Assembly: GCF_007858285.1 (NCBI RefSeq) | Contig: NZ_VFIL01000002.1 | Location: 372,001-436,000, forward strand | DNA from: Pseudomonas brenneri | GTDB taxonomy: Bacteria; Pseudomonadota; Gammaproteobacteria; Pseudomonadales; Pseudomonadaceae | Length of the DNA stretch: 64,000 bases | Reading direction: 5' to 3' | Part shown: one piece after another, positions 34,694-43,905 of the stretch | Position numbering within the stretch: position 1 is the first letter of the stretch | Layout: the number at the start of each line of letters is the position of its first letter | Notes under the pieces: model-generated | What the model was told of the DNA's origin: nothing | The model's database searches: none | What the model saw: only the letters and a program-made list of their open reading frames with translations | Made by a program: the position numbers and the translations under genes

Positions 34694-34708
34694 TGGCACA
34701 GTCCCTGC
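34694..34708 (+). promoter_or_regulatory. Sigma-54 (-24/-12) promoter of the HAD-aminotransferase island
   Basis: TGGCACAGTCCCTGC has GG and GC separated by exactly 10 bases and differs from TGGCACG-N4-TTGC at two positions. Predicted start of transcription is near 34720, 40 bases before the first gene. Confidence 0.65.
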
Positions 34709-34759
34709 TCTATCCCTGTCAACGGCGCATCAGCGCGCTAGCATCCAAGGTAAACGCAG

Positions 34760-35458
34760 ATGAATGACTGGCATATCGTGTGTGACTTCGACGGGACCAT
34801 CACACCCACCGATGTCATCGACAACGTTCTCCAACGCTTCGCCGGCCCCGAATGGGAAACCATCGAGCAGCAATGGCTGGACGGCCATATCGGTTCGCGT
34901 GAATGCCTGAGCCGCCAGTTGGCGCTGATCAAGGCGACACCGGCCGAACTGCTGGCGTACTTCGACACGGTCGAGATCGACCCGGACTTCCCGGACTTCG
35001 TCGACCATGTGCTCGGCCTCGGTGCTTCCCTGGAAGTAGTCAGCGACGGCATCGAACAAGGCATCGCGCGGATCCTTTCGCGCAACTACGTGACCCTGCT
35101 ACCGATCATCGCCAACCGCTTGCGCCAGGTTGACCAGAACAGCTGGCGCATCGACTTCCCGCACACCAGCGACGCCTGTCGCGCGGCCTCGGGCAACTGC
35201 AAATGCAAGTCCACCCCGCGCAACAAGCGGGTGCTGGTGATCGGCGACGGCAAGTCCGACATGTGTGTGTCGGCCACCGCCGACTTCGTCTTCGCCAAAG
35301 GCAGCCTGGCGCAGTACTGCCAGGCCCACGACATCCCTCATATGCGCTTCGACAGCTTTGCCGAACTGCCTGCATTACTGGCCCAACTGCCCCAGGGCAT
35401 GGCCGCCAACGCCACTCACTTTACGTCTGACACTCAGGAACTCTTTCATCATGTCTGA
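34760..35458 (+). CDS. MtnX-like HAD phosphatase
   Basis: 232 residues. HAD motif I is Asp9-Phe-Asp11-Gly-Thr (VCDFDGTITPTD), motif II is around LEVVSDGIEQG, and motif III/IV is VLVIGDGKSDMCVS; this is the HAD-IB type with a small helical cap, as in MtnX and phosphoserine phosphatase. The cytosolic phosphatase substrate is unknown; there is no methionine-salvage context. First gene of the island behind the sigma-54 promoter; its stop overlaps the start of the aminotransferase gene by 8 bases. Confidence 0.85.
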   Translation: MNDWHIVCDFDGTITPTDVIDNVLQRFAGPEWETIEQQWLDGHIGSRECLSRQLALIKATPAELLAYFDTVEIDPDFPDFVDHVLGLGASLEVVSDGIEQGIARILSRNYVTLLPIIANRLRQVDQNSWRIDFPHTSDACRAASGNCKCKSTPRNKRVLVIGDGKSDMCVSATADFVFAKGSLAQYCQAHDIPHMRFDSFAELPALLAQLPQGMAANATHFTSDTQELFHHV

Positions 35459-36845
35459 TATCCGCATCGCTACCGCCGAAGACCAGGTTCTGCTGGATAA
35501 AGAAGCCAAATACTGCTCCTACGGCGACACCGTCCACTACATCGACCCACCGCGCATCTTCAGCCGTTGCGAAGGCTCCTACGTCTGGGACACCGAAGAC
35601 CAGGCCTACCTCGACCTGCAAATGTGGTACTCGGCGGTCAACTTTGGCTACGCCAACCCGCGCCTGAACAATGCGCTGAAACAGCAGATCGACACCCTGC
35701 CGCAAATCGCCAGCCAGTACCTGCACAAGGGCAAGATCGAGCTGTCGGAAATGATCGCGGTGGACGCCAAGAAGAAATTCGGTCTCGATGGCCGTGTGCA
35801 CTTCAACGTCGGCGGTTCGCAGTCCATCGAGGACTCGCTGAAAGTGGTGCGTAACGCCTGCAACGGCAAGAGCCTGATGTTCGCCTTCGAAGGCGGCTAC
35901 CACGGGCGCACCCTTGGCGCGTCGTCGATTACCTCCAGCTACCGCTACCGTCGTCGCTATGGCCACTTTGGCGAGCGTGCCAACTTCATCCCGTTCCCGT
36001 ACCACTTCCGTGGGCCAAAGGGCATGACCAAGGAAGAATACGGCAGCCACTGCGTGCAGCAATTCGCGCGCTTGTTCGAGACCGAATACAACGGTGTGTG
36101 GGACCCGAAGGTCGGCCAGAGCGAATACGCAGCCTTCTACGTCGAGCCGATCCAGGGCACCGGCGGCTACGTGATCCCGCCGATGAACTTCTATAGCGAA
36201 CTCAAGCAAGTACTCGACCAGCACGGCATCCTGATGGTGGTCGATGAAATCCAGATGGGCTTCTGGCGCACCGGCAAGTTGTGGTCGATCGAGCACTTCG
36301 ATGTGCAACCGGACGTGATCGTGTTCGGTAAAGCCCTGACCAACGGCCTCAACCCACTGGGCGGCATCTGGGCCAAGGAAGAGCTGATCAACCCGAAACT
36401 GTTCCCGCCGGGTTCCACTCACTCCACCTTCGCCTCCAACCCGTTGGGCACCGCGGTGGGCCTGGAAATGTTCAAGATGACCAGCGAAGTCGACTACGGC
36501 GCGATGGTCATGGCCAAGGGCAAATACTTCCTCGAAGGCCTGCAGGACCTGCAAAAGCGCTTCCCGATCATCGGCGATGTGGATGGCCTGGGCCTGGCCC
36601 TGCGCTGCGAAATCTGCGGGCCGGACGGTTTCACCCCAGACAAGGCAGCCCTGGACTACATGGTTGAGGAAGGCATGAAAGGCGACATGCTGGTGGACGG
36701 TCAGAAACTGGGCCTGATCCTCGACGTGGGCGGCTACTACAAGAACGTGATCACCCTGGCGCCGTCCCTGGAAATCAGCTACCCGGAAATCGACCTGGGC
36801 TTGAAGCTGCTGGAGCAACTGCTGACCCGAGCGATGAAGCGGTGA
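35451..36845 (+). CDS. Class III pyridoxal-phosphate aminotransferase
   Basis: 464 residues from ATG at 35451, with CAGGA upstream and the start inside the end of the HAD gene. Class III features: FEGGYHGRTLGASSITSSY, cofactor Asp265 in VVDEIQMGFWRTGKL and Schiff-base Lys294 in FGKALTNGLNPLGG. It is a cytosolic transaminase (4-aminobutyrate/acetylornithine type); the amino donor is not predictable, but the active-site wording differs from GabT and ArgD. The next gene starts with GTG overlapping the stop, so production is translationally coupled along the operon. Confidence 0.88.
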   Translation: MSDIRIATAEDQVLLDKEAKYCSYGDTVHYIDPPRIFSRCEGSYVWDTEDQAYLDLQMWYSAVNFGYANPRLNNALKQQIDTLPQIASQYLHKGKIELSEMIAVDAKKKFGLDGRVHFNVGGSQSIEDSLKVVRNACNGKSLMFAFEGGYHGRTLGASSITSSYRYRRRYGHFGERANFIPFPYHFRGPKGMTKEEYGSHCVQQFARLFETEYNGVWDPKVGQSEYAAFYVEPIQGTGGYVIPPMNFYSELKQVLDQHGILMVVDEIQMGFWRTGKLWSIEHFDVQPDVIVFGKALTNGLNPLGGIWAKEELINPKLFPPGSTHSTFASNPLGTAVGLEMFKMTSEVDYGAMVMAKGKYFLEGLQDLQKRFPIIGDVDGLGLALRCEICGPDGFTPDKAALDYMVEEGMKGDMLVDGQKLGLILDVGGYYKNVITLAPSLEISYPEIDLGLKLLEQLLTRAMKR

Positions 36846-37696
36846 ACCTGGCCGATATCGATCTCGGCGAAGGCAACGCCGGCTTCGTTCTCGGCAACGG
36901 TCCGGTCGGGGTCCTGTTGATCCACGGCCTGACCGGCACCCCGACCGAGTTGCGTCGGGTGGCCCAGGGCCTGGTCAAGGCGGGCAATTGCACGGTGTAC
37001 GTGCCGACCCTGGCCGGGCACTGCGGGGGCAACGACGACCTGCAGGCCACCGGCTGGCGCGATTGGTACGAGGGCGTGCGCAAGACCTTTGTCGGGGTGC
37101 AGCAGCGCCATGCGCAGGTGTTCGTCGGTGGCTTGTCCATGGGCGCGGTGATGTCGATGTACCTGGCTTCGGAATTTCCGGGCCAGATCGCCGGGTTGCT
37201 GATGTACTCCACGACCCTCAAGTACGACGGCTGGAGCATCAACAAAATGGCGTTCATCACGCCGTTGCTGATCCGCATCCCGTTCGGCGTGCGCCTGTTC
37301 CGCTTTACCGAGAAGCCGCCCTACGGCATCAAGAACGAACGCCTGCGGGCCATCGTCGAGCGGCAGATGAAAGAAGGCGAGAGCAGCGAGGCCGGGCTGT
37401 TGACCATGGAAGGCGTCACCGTGCGCGAGTTGCACTGGATGAACGCCGTGGTGAAAAAACGCATGCCGTCGATCAAGACCCCGGCGCTGGTGCTGCACTC
37501 CATCGAGGACGACATCACCAGCCGCTGGAATGCCGACTACGTGGAGCGCCACCTCGGCGGCCCGGTGACCAAGATCCTGTTGGACAACTGCTATCACATG
37601 ATCACCGTCGACCTGCAATACCGCCGGGTGATCGAGTTGAGTGCCGACTTCATCGAGCAGCACACCACCCCTGTGGACGAATACCGCCGGGCTTGA
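36842..37696 (+). CDS. Alpha/beta hydrolase (carboxylesterase-like)
   Basis: 284 residues, GTG start overlapping the aminotransferase stop. Oxyanion segment LLIHGLTGTPTE, nucleophile Ser99 in GGLSMGAV, acid region LHSIEDDITS and His in NCYHMITVD, similar to Est30-type carboxylesterases or thioesterases. No signal peptide, so cytosolic. In this operon it could release or form an acyl bond on the product of the transaminase, which is an inference. A REPIN separates it from the GNAT gene. Confidence 0.82.
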   Translation: MNLADIDLGEGNAGFVLGNGPVGVLLIHGLTGTPTELRRVAQGLVKAGNCTVYVPTLAGHCGGNDDLQATGWRDWYEGVRKTFVGVQQRHAQVFVGGLSMGAVMSMYLASEFPGQIAGLLMYSTTLKYDGWSINKMAFITPLLIRIPFGVRLFRFTEKPPYGIKNERLRAIVERQMKEGESSEAGLLTMEGVTVRELHWMNAVVKKRMPSIKTPALVLHSIEDDITSRWNADYVERHLGGPVTKILLDNCYHMITVDLQYRRVIELSADFIEQHTTPVDEYRRA

Positions 37697-37705
37697 CCCC
37701 GCCCC

Positions 37706-37785
37706 CTGTAGGAGCGGGCTTGCCCGCGAAAAACCTGAGAGCGACGCTGGGTGTCAGGTTTTTCGCGAGCAAGCTCGCTCCTACA
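37706..37785. repeat. REPIN
   Basis: CTGTAGGAGCGGGCTTGCCC and a facing GCAAGCTCGCTCCTACAG arm also pair through AAAAACCTGA/TCAGGTTTTT. A lone further half-REP starts near 37796. It lies within the sigma-54 island, between the hydrolase and GNAT genes, and might reduce expression of the downstream genes. Confidence 0.8.
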
Positions 37786-37868
37786 GCGCACCCTCTGTAG
37801 GCGTCGGTTTGCCGGCGATGGACGCATGTGGCCCGGTTTACGCGGTGTTTTTAGATTAAGGAAACGCT

Positions 37869-38996
37869 GTGATCAGCACTAAAGCCTATTCAACCATCCA
37901 AGCCATCGACCGCAGTGCCTGGAACGACTGCTTTCCCCTGGCATTGGAAGATTGGGACTACTACGTCGCCGTGGAAAACGCCGCCATCGACGATTTCCAA
38001 TGGCGCTATCTGGCCCTCTACGAAAACGGGCAACTGCTGGCCGTCGCGCCGGCGTTCATCACCCATTACCGCCTCGACACCACCGTCTCGGGCATTGGCA
38101 AACGCTTCACCCAACGCCTGGAACGCTGGTGGCCCGGTGCATTGCGCCTGGGCCTGTACGCCATCGGTTCGCCAGTGGCCGAGCAATGCCATGCCGGTGT
38201 CGCCAGCCATGTGCCGGCTGCACGACGTGCTGCCCTGCTGGCGCAACTGCTGGCCGCTGCGCGCCGGGATGCCGATGCATTCGGCATCGGCCTGCTGGCG
38301 GTCAAGGATGCTCCGACCCGGGATCAGGACTGGGCCGACAGTTGCAAGGCCGCCGGCCTGCACAGCATGCCGAGCTTGCCTACTGGGCTACTGCCGCTGC
38401 CCTACGGCTCGGTGGATGCCTACCTGGGTTCCCTGGGCAAATCCACGCGCAAGGATTTGCGGCGCAAGCTCCGTGCGCCGGGGCCACAGGTGGAGTGGCG
38501 GCGCAATGTCGATGACGTATTGCCCCAGATCATGCGTCTCTACGAAGCGACCCTGGCCCGTGCCGACCTGCAGTTCGAACGTTTGCCCGCCGGTTATTTC
38601 AGCCAGGTGCTCGCCCAGCTTGATCAACGGGCGCTGTGTGTACTTTACTGGGTGGACGAGCAACTGGTGGCGTTCAACCTGGTCCTGCTCGACCAGCACC
38701 GGCTGATCGACAAGTTCTTTGCCCACGACCTGGCCCACAGCCGCGAACACAACCTGTACTTTCGCAGTTGGCTGACCAACGTCGACTACTGCATCGAGCA
38801 CAAAATTGCGTTGTATGAGTGCGGGCAGGCCGGTTATGCCAGTAAGCTGCGCCTGGGTTGTGAGTTCGCCGGCAATACGCTGTTCTTCCAGCACCGCAAC
38901 CGCCTGCTCGACACCCTGCTCAAAGTGGTAAAAGTGTTTATTCGCCCGGATCGATCCGACCCTGCCATGGCTGCTGCAATAAGCGAAACCCGATGA
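37869..38996 (+). CDS. GNAT-type acyltransferase (FemAB-like/DUF482-type)
   Basis: 375 residues. Two-lobed GNAT-like protein similar to BioF2/FemAB-like 'peptidogalycan biosynthesis' proteins: LAVAPAFITHYRLDT in the first half, then SLGKSTRKDLRRKLR, LYEATLARADLQFERLP and a C-terminal core with LYWVDEQLVAFNLVLLDQ and LYECGQAGYASKLRLG. Such enzymes transfer an acyl or aminoacyl group to an amine. Its stop overlaps the sensor kinase ATG by 4 bases, so enzyme and regulator are co-expressed. The substrate is unknown. Confidence 0.8.
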   Translation: MISTKAYSTIQAIDRSAWNDCFPLALEDWDYYVAVENAAIDDFQWRYLALYENGQLLAVAPAFITHYRLDTTVSGIGKRFTQRLERWWPGALRLGLYAIGSPVAEQCHAGVASHVPAARRAALLAQLLAAARRDADAFGIGLLAVKDAPTRDQDWADSCKAAGLHSMPSLPTGLLPLPYGSVDAYLGSLGKSTRKDLRRKLRAPGPQVEWRRNVDDVLPQIMRLYEATLARADLQFERLPAGYFSQVLAQLDQRALCVLYWVDEQLVAFNLVLLDQHRLIDKFFAHDLAHSREHNLYFRSWLTNVDYCIEHKIALYECGQAGYASKLRLGCEFAGNTLFFQHRNRLLDTLLKVVKVFIRPDRSDPAMAAAISETR

Positions 38997-40771
38997 TCGC
39001 CAAAACCCGCCAGAAAGCCCGCCCGTTTGCCATTTCCCGCTGGAGCCTGCAGCGCAAGCTGGTGTTGGCGTTCTGGCTGGTGACGGTGATCCCGACGATG
39101 ATTGCCGCTGAACTGGCGGCCACCACCTTGTCGCAGATTTTCGACAGTAACGTGCGCATCTGGCTGCAAGAATCGACCCGTATCGTCAAGGACGAAGTCA
39201 GCGACATCCTGCACGACAACGCCCGCGTGGCGCAGATCTTCCTGCGTTATGTGCGTCCGCCTTCCACCCATGAAGCGATGCGTCATGACCGTTTGATCGC
39301 AGACATTGCCAGCGCCACAGATATTGACGTGGTCACGCTGATTCGCAGCAGTGACAGCAAAGTGATGTTCAGCACTGTGGGCGATGATGTGGTGAAACAA
39401 ATCAGCCTCGCACCCAATGCTGTATTGCAAACCGTGCAGGTCGGCGGCGTGGCCACCGGGGCCGTGATTTCCTCGTTCGAGACCAGTCAGGATGGCGTCG
39501 ATTATGAACTGCTGGTGGGCACGTACCTGGACAGCAGCTTCCTCACCAGTGTCGCCGAGGTGCACTCCCTGGACTTGCGCCTGTACCTGGCCAATACCGA
39601 CGGTTTCTCGGAGATTTTCTCGACCCAGCGCTTTGAAGACCACCCGACCCGCGTGCCCAAATCCGTCGAAACCCTGCTGCGCAGCACCAAGCAGCCTAGC
39701 GAGCAATTCACCAGCAACTACAGTGGCCTGTACTGGCCGATCTTCAATGACACCGGCGAGTTGCAGGGTGTGATCTTCAGCGGCCTGCTGCGCCACACCA
39801 GCCTGGTGGGGCTGGTGAACCAGAGCAATCTGTTCGTGCTGATCTTCCTGCTCAGTTCCGCCTTGTCCCTGGGGGCCGGCGTGCTGGTCTCCCGGCACCT
39901 GACCCGGCCGCTGCGTGAGTTGTCCCAGGGCGTGAGTGCGGTGATCAGCGGCAACTACCAACACCGCGTGGCCGTCACCGGCGGCGACGAGCTGGCGCAA
40001 CTGAGCAGCACCTTCAACCATATGACCGAGCGCCTGGGCGAGTTGCATCACCTCGAAGCCCAACTGCGTCGGCGCGACCGCCTGCATGCCCTGGGCGAAG
40101 TGGCGATGGGCCTGGCCCATGAAATCCGCAACCCACTGGGCATTATCAAGACCGCGACGCAACTGCTGCACCGCCGCACGGACCTGCCGGAGACTGACAA
40201 GCGCCACCTGGAATACGTGGTCAGCGAAGTCAGCCGGATCAATGACCTGATCACTGACTTTCTCGACTTCGCCAAACCCAGCGAGCCACTGCGCAGCCAG
40301 CAACTGGCGCGGCCGCTGGTGGAAGAGATCCTGGGGTTCTGCGCGCCGGAGCTGGCGAGCCACGCCATCGACGCGCACCTCGACGACCAGGCGCCTGGCG
40401 CGACTCTCTATGTGGACGCCAAGCAATTCAAGCAGGCGTGCCTGAACCTGATTCTCAACGCCATCGACGCCATGCCCCAGGGCGGGCGCCTGACGTTGAG
40501 CATCAGCCGCGTCGATCAATCCACGGTGATCAGTGTCAGCGACAGCGGGCAGGGCATTCCGGCAGAGATGATCGAGCGGATCTTTACCCCCTTCGTCACC
40601 ACCAAGGCCTCGGGCACGGGCCTTGGCCTGGCGAAAGTCTATTCGATCATGGAAAGTCACGACGGCCGCATCGAATGCACCAGTGAGAAGGATGCCGGCG
40701 CGACCTTCAGCCTGTACATTCCGGCCAACGGTGAAGATGACGGCGACGACGAGGACAGTCATGACGCATAA
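38993..40771 (+). CDS. Membrane sensor histidine kinase (NtrB/DctB type)
   Basis: 592 residues. First membrane segment [19 protein letters not shown] near 24-42, periplasmic sensor of about 230 residues ([15 protein letters not shown] onward), second segment [20 protein letters not shown] near 280-300, HAMP-like linker ([18 protein letters not shown]), then kinase core: [12 protein letters not shown] with the phospho-acceptor His, [26 protein letters not shown]. Directly paired with the sigma-54 activator downstream, with which it overlaps by 11 bases. It could correspond to one of the named pseudomonad NtrBC-like pairs, which I cannot decide from sequence. The signal is unknown. Confidence 0.87.
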   Translation: MIAKTRQKARPFAISRWSLQRKLVLAFWLVTVIPTMIAAELAATTLSQIFDSNVRIWLQESTRIVKDEVSDILHDNARVAQIFLRYVRPPSTHEAMRHDRLIADIASATDIDVVTLIRSSDSKVMFSTVGDDVVKQISLAPNAVLQTVQVGGVATGAVISSFETSQDGVDYELLVGTYLDSSFLTSVAEVHSLDLRLYLANTDGFSEIFSTQRFEDHPTRVPKSVETLLRSTKQPSEQFTSNYSGLYWPIFNDTGELQGVIFSGLLRHTSLVGLVNQSNLFVLIFLLSSALSLGAGVLVSRHLTRPLRELSQGVSAVISGNYQHRVAVTGGDELAQLSSTFNHMTERLGELHHLEAQLRRRDRLHALGEVAMGLAHEIRNPLGIIKTATQLLHRRTDLPETDKRHLEYVVSEVSRINDLITDFLDFAKPSEPLRSQQLARPLVEEILGFCAPELASHAIDAHLDDQAPGATLYVDAKQFKQACLNLILNAIDAMPQGGRLTLSISRVDQSTVISVSDSGQGIPAEMIERIFTPFVTTKASGTGLGLAKVYSIMESHDGRIECTSEKDAGATFSLYIPANGEDDGDDEDSHDA

Positions 40772-42158
40772 CATATTGGTGGTCGACGACGAGCCCAAAC
40801 TCTGCGATTTGCTGGCGTCGGCCCTGAGCCAGAACGATATCCAGGTGTTTATCGCCGGCAATGGCCTGCATGCCCTCAAGGTGTTGGAGCAGGAAGATAT
40901 CGACCTGGTGATCAGCGACTGGCGCATGCCCGGCATGGACGGCCCGCAGCTCCTGGCTGAGATCAAGGTGCGTTACCCGCAGTTGCCAGTGATCGTGATG
41001 ACGGCCTACAGCACAGTGAAGAATGCCGTACAGTCGATGCGCAACGGTGCCTACGACTACATTGCCAAGCCCTTCGACATCGACGAGCTGGACATCACCG
41101 TGGCCAAGGCCTTGCAGTTTCGCGACATCATGCGCGACAACGCACGGTTGCGTGCCGAGCTCGACGAGCATGCGCAATTCGACAGTCTAGTGGGCGACAG
41201 TCCGGCGTTCCGGCGAGTGCTGCAGGCGGTGGATTCGGTACGCGAAAGCAACGCGACCATTCTACTGACCGGTGAAAGCGGCACCGGCAAGGAAATGGTC
41301 GCCCGCGCCATTCACAAACATGGCAACCGTGCCGACAAACCCTTTGTGGCGGTCAACTGCGCCGCGATCCCCGAAGGTTTGCTGGAAAGCGAGATGTTTG
41401 GCCATCGCAAGGGCGCCTTTACCGGCGCCGTGGCCGACCGGGTAGGGCGTTTCATGCAGGCCGACAAGGGCACGCTGTTTCTCGATGAAGTGGGCGATAT
41501 GCCCCTGGCGTTGCAGGCCAAGATCCTGCGCGCCTTGCAGGAGCGGGTGATCGAGCCGGTGGGCGATCCCCGCGAGCGTAAAGTCGATGTGCGAGTGATC
41601 GCCGCGACCAATAAGAACCTGCTGGACGCGGTGGCGAACAAGGAGTTTCGCGAAGACCTTTACTATCGCCTCAACGTCTTCCCGATCCCGTTGCCGGCGT
41701 TGCGCGAGCGCGTCGAAGACATCGCCCCGCTGGCCCGGCACTTTGCCCGTAGCCTGAGCGCCAATGCCGGTAAACGCATCACTGGCTTCAGCGCCGACGC
41801 CTTGCAGGCCATGGCCGCCTACAACTGGCCGGGCAATATCCGCGAGCTGCAAAACTGTGTGGAGCGCGCGACCATCGTGGCAGCCAGCCCGGTGATTGAA
41901 GATATCGACTTGCCAGCCTATCTGTTCGCGTCCCAACCGACGGCGGGCGATGTGACGACGATCCTCAGTGAAGGCCCGGGTGTGCCCCAGGACCTGGATG
42001 CGGCGTTGGCAGAGGTGGAGAAGGCGTACATCCTAGCGGCGTTGCAAGAGAGCAATGGCGTGCAGGCGGCAGCGGCGACGAGGATCGGGATCTCCGAGCG
42101 CAGCTTCTGGTATCGCCTGAAAAAGCTCGGGATCCAGATCGACAAGATCGTGCGCTGA
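40761..42158 (+). CDS. Sigma-54-dependent response regulator (NtrC family)
   Basis: 465 residues from ATG at 40761; the longer frame from 40623 overlaps the kinase and is rejected. Receiver with phospho-acceptor Asp53 (VISDWRMPGMDG), AAA+ domain with Walker A GESGTGKEM, the sigma-54 contact loop GAFTGA, Walker B TLFLDEVGDM, and a C-terminal Fis-type helix-turn-helix (RIGISERSFWYRLKK). It activates -24/-12 promoters; the promoter at 34694 in front of its own operon is the natural target, with 34603-34620 as a possible binding site. A near-perfect REP stem ends the operon. Confidence 0.9.
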   Translation: MTHNILVVDDEPKLCDLLASALSQNDIQVFIAGNGLHALKVLEQEDIDLVISDWRMPGMDGPQLLAEIKVRYPQLPVIVMTAYSTVKNAVQSMRNGAYDYIAKPFDIDELDITVAKALQFRDIMRDNARLRAELDEHAQFDSLVGDSPAFRRVLQAVDSVRESNATILLTGESGTGKEMVARAIHKHGNRADKPFVAVNCAAIPEGLLESEMFGHRKGAFTGAVADRVGRFMQADKGTLFLDEVGDMPLALQAKILRALQERVIEPVGDPRERKVDVRVIAATNKNLLDAVANKEFREDLYYRLNVFPIPLPALRERVEDIAPLARHFARSLSANAGKRITGFSADALQAMAAYNWPGNIRELQNCVERATIVAASPVIEDIDLPAYLFASQPTAGDVTTILSEGPGVPQDLDAALAEVEKAYILAALQESNGVQAAAATRIGISERSFWYRLKKLGIQIDKIVR

Positions 42159-42165
42159 AACACTG

Positions 42166-42206
42166 ATCAAAATGTGGGAGCGGGCTTGCCCGCTCCCACA
42201 TTTGAT
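42166..42206. repeat. REP stem-loop between convergent genes
   Basis: ATCAAAATGTGGGAGCGGGC pairs with GCCCGCTCCCACATTTGAT around TT, with one bulged base. It lies between the response-regulator stop and the glpM stop and probably terminates transcription from both sides. Confidence 0.8.
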
Positions 42207-42215
42207 TGAGGTGAA

Positions 42216-42554
42216 TCAGGCGTGGATGCGTACCCAGACGCTGACCAGCACCGTCGCCGCCATCAGCCAGGCTACTGCGGCGACTGCCAGCGAGGCCTCC
42301 AGGCGCATGCGGTCGACCATCACATACAACGTCGCCAGGTACACAAAGTACGGAATGATCGACCACATGCCGAACACAATGGTGGTCTTCAGGTCGTCCA
42401 CCGAGCGGCCCTTGCCGACGATGTAGTGGGCAATCAGCGCGAAGGTCGGAAACAGTGGCACCAGCCCGGCAATGTAGTAATTCTTGGTCTTGGCCAGCAT
42501 CGCCAGGATCAACACCACGGCTGCACCCAGGGCAGCCTTGAAGACTAAGTCCAT
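42216..42554 (-). CDS. glpM: GlpM-family membrane protein
   Basis: 112 residues with about four membrane helices: VFKAALGAAVVLILAMLAK, YYIAGLVPLFPTFALIAHY (very typical of GlpM), IVFGMWSIIPYFVYLATLY and a C-terminal helix. P. aeruginosa GlpM is named from its place near glpD and its effect on alginate; the molecular function is not known. Here it is 10 bases after the aauR stop and probably transcribed with aauSR, while the other glp genes lie 7 kb away. Confidence 0.85.
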   Translation of the reverse strand: MDLVFKAALGAAVVLILAMLAKTKNYYIAGLVPLFPTFALIAHYIVGKGRSVDDLKTTIVFGMWSIIPYFVYLATLYVMVDRMRLEASLAVAAVAWLMAATVLVSVWVRIHA

Positions 42555-42564
42555 GTGCGACTCC

Positions 42565-43905
42565 TTAGTGGCTCAGGCCGTATTTCTTGACCTTGTCGAA
42601 CAAGGTGGTCTTGGCCATGCCCAGTTCCAGGCTGGCCTGGGTCAGGTTGCCGCCGCTGCGTTGCAGGGCGTCGCTGAGCAGGTTACGTTCAAAGGCTTCC
42701 ACTGCCTCGGTAAAGGCCAGGCCATGGTTGCCGGCACTGGTGCCGCTTTTCTTGAAGGCCGGCAGGCCCAGGGCAAACCGTTCGGCGACGTTGCGTAGTT
42801 CACGCACGTTGCCGGGCCAGTCGTGGCTCATCAGGCTGGACAGGGTCTGGTTGTCCAGCTCTGGCGCGATGCGGTCGAAACGCAGGGACGATTGCTGCAG
42901 GAAGTGTTCGAACAGTTGCAGGATGTCTTCACGGCGCTCGCGCAGCGGCGGCAGCTCCAGCGTCACCACGTTCAGGCGGTAGTACAAGTCGCTGCGGAAC
43001 TGGCTGGCACGGCTCAACTCGTCGAGGTCGGACTTGGTGGCGGCGATCACCCGGCAATCCACCGCCACGCTCTGGTTCGAGCCCAGGCGCTCCAGGGTGC
43101 GCTCCTGCAGGACCCGCAGCAGTTTGATCTGCAGGTTCATCGGCATGCTTTCCACTTCGTCGAGGAACAGCGTGCCTTCATGGGCATGTTCGATCTTGCC
43201 GATACGCCGTTTGCCGGCACCGGTGAAGGCGTTGGCTTCGTGACCGAAAATCTCGCTTTCAAACAGGTTTTCCGGCAGGCCGCCGCAGTTCAGGGCGACG
43301 AACTGGTGGGCATGGCGGCGGCTGAAGTCGTGCAGGCAGCGGGCGACCAGTTCCTTGCCGGTGCCGGTCTCGCCTTCGATCAGCACGTTGGCCGAGGTGT
43401 CGGCGACGTTGGCGATCAATTCGCGCAGGTTCTGCATCGCCGGCGAGCGGCCGATGATCCGGCCTTCCAACGAGTCACGCTCGGCCAGTTGCCGGCGCAG
43501 CGCCCAGACTTCGCGGGCCAGGCCGCGCTGTTCGAGGGCGCGGCGCACCACGTCCACCAGGCGCTCCGGAGAAAAAGGTTTCTCCATGAAGTCATAGGCG
43601 CCATTGCGCATCGCACCCACGGCCATGGATATATCGCCATGGCCGGTGATCAGCACCACCGGCAGGCTTTTATCCAGGGCCTTGAGGCGGGTCAACAGCT
43701 CCAGGCCGTCGATGCCGGGCAGGCGGATATCACTGATCACAATGCCGGCGAAATTTTCGCCGACGCGCTTGAGAGCCTCTTCGGCGCTGGCCACGCCGAC
43801 GCTGGGGATGTCTTCCAGGGCGAGGGCTTGCTGGCAGCCGAGCAACACATGGGGATCGTCTTCGACGATCAGCACGGTGAGTTCGGTGTTGGGTTGGCTG
43901 TTCAT
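42565..43905 (-). CDS. aauR: AauR-type sigma-54 response regulator for acidic amino acids
   Basis: 446 residues. Receiver with phospho-acceptor Asp59 (VISDIRLPGIDG) and Lys in MEKPFSPERL; AAA+ domain with EGETGTGKEL and TLFLDEVESM; C-terminal Fis-type helix-turn-helix (LTQASLELGMAKTTLFDKVKK). DctD-like. The sigma-54 contact loop reads NAFTGA instead of GAFTGA. By synteny with aauS and the Aat transporter and by the AauR-type sites upstream of aatJ, it is the AauR orthologue, activating uptake of glutamate and aspartate. The ATG overlaps the aauS stop by 4 bases. Confidence 0.9.
   Translation of the reverse strand: MNSQPNTELTVLIVEDDPHVLLGCQQALALEDIPSVGVASAEEALKRVGENFAGIVISDIRLPGIDGLELLTRLKALDKSLPVVLITGHGDISMAVGAMRNGAYDFMEKPFSPERLVDVVRRALEQRGLAREVWALRRQLAERDSLEGRIIGRSPAMQNLRELIANVADTSANVLIEGETGTGKELVARCLHDFSRRHAHQFVALNCGGLPENLFESEIFGHEANAFTGAGKRRIGKIEHAHEGTLFLDEVESMPMNLQIKLLRVLQERTLERLGSNQSVAVDCRVIAATKSDLDELSRASQFRSDLYYRLNVVTLELPPLRERREDILQLFEHFLQQSSLRFDRIAPELDNQTLSSLMSHDWPGNVRELRNVAERFALGLPAFKKSGTSAGNHGLAFTEAVEAFERNLLSDALQRSGGNLTQASLELGMAKTTLFDKVKKYGLSH

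Larger units (their letters stand above)
34534..34759. other. Regulatory region between mipA and the sigma-54 island
   Basis: 226 bases. Toward the island it holds an inverted repeat (34603-34620) and a sigma-54 promoter (34694-34708); the mipA promoter must also lie here. The island's first gene has AAGGT about 10 bases before ATG at 34760. Confidence 0.6.

Noticed and set aside
35421..36818. 465-residue minus-strand frame
   Set aside because: Antisense to the class III aminotransferase; the sense frame has all PLP motifs.
36988..37800. 270-residue plus-strand frame overlapping the hydrolase
   Set aside because: It is a shifted-frame shadow rich in Arg/Gly and lacks any domain, while the hydrolase frame has a complete catalytic set.
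38834..40966. 710-residue frame on the minus strand
   Set aside because: It is antisense to the sensor kinase and GNAT genes; its composition (many His, Gln, Val) is that of a GC-rich shadow frame.
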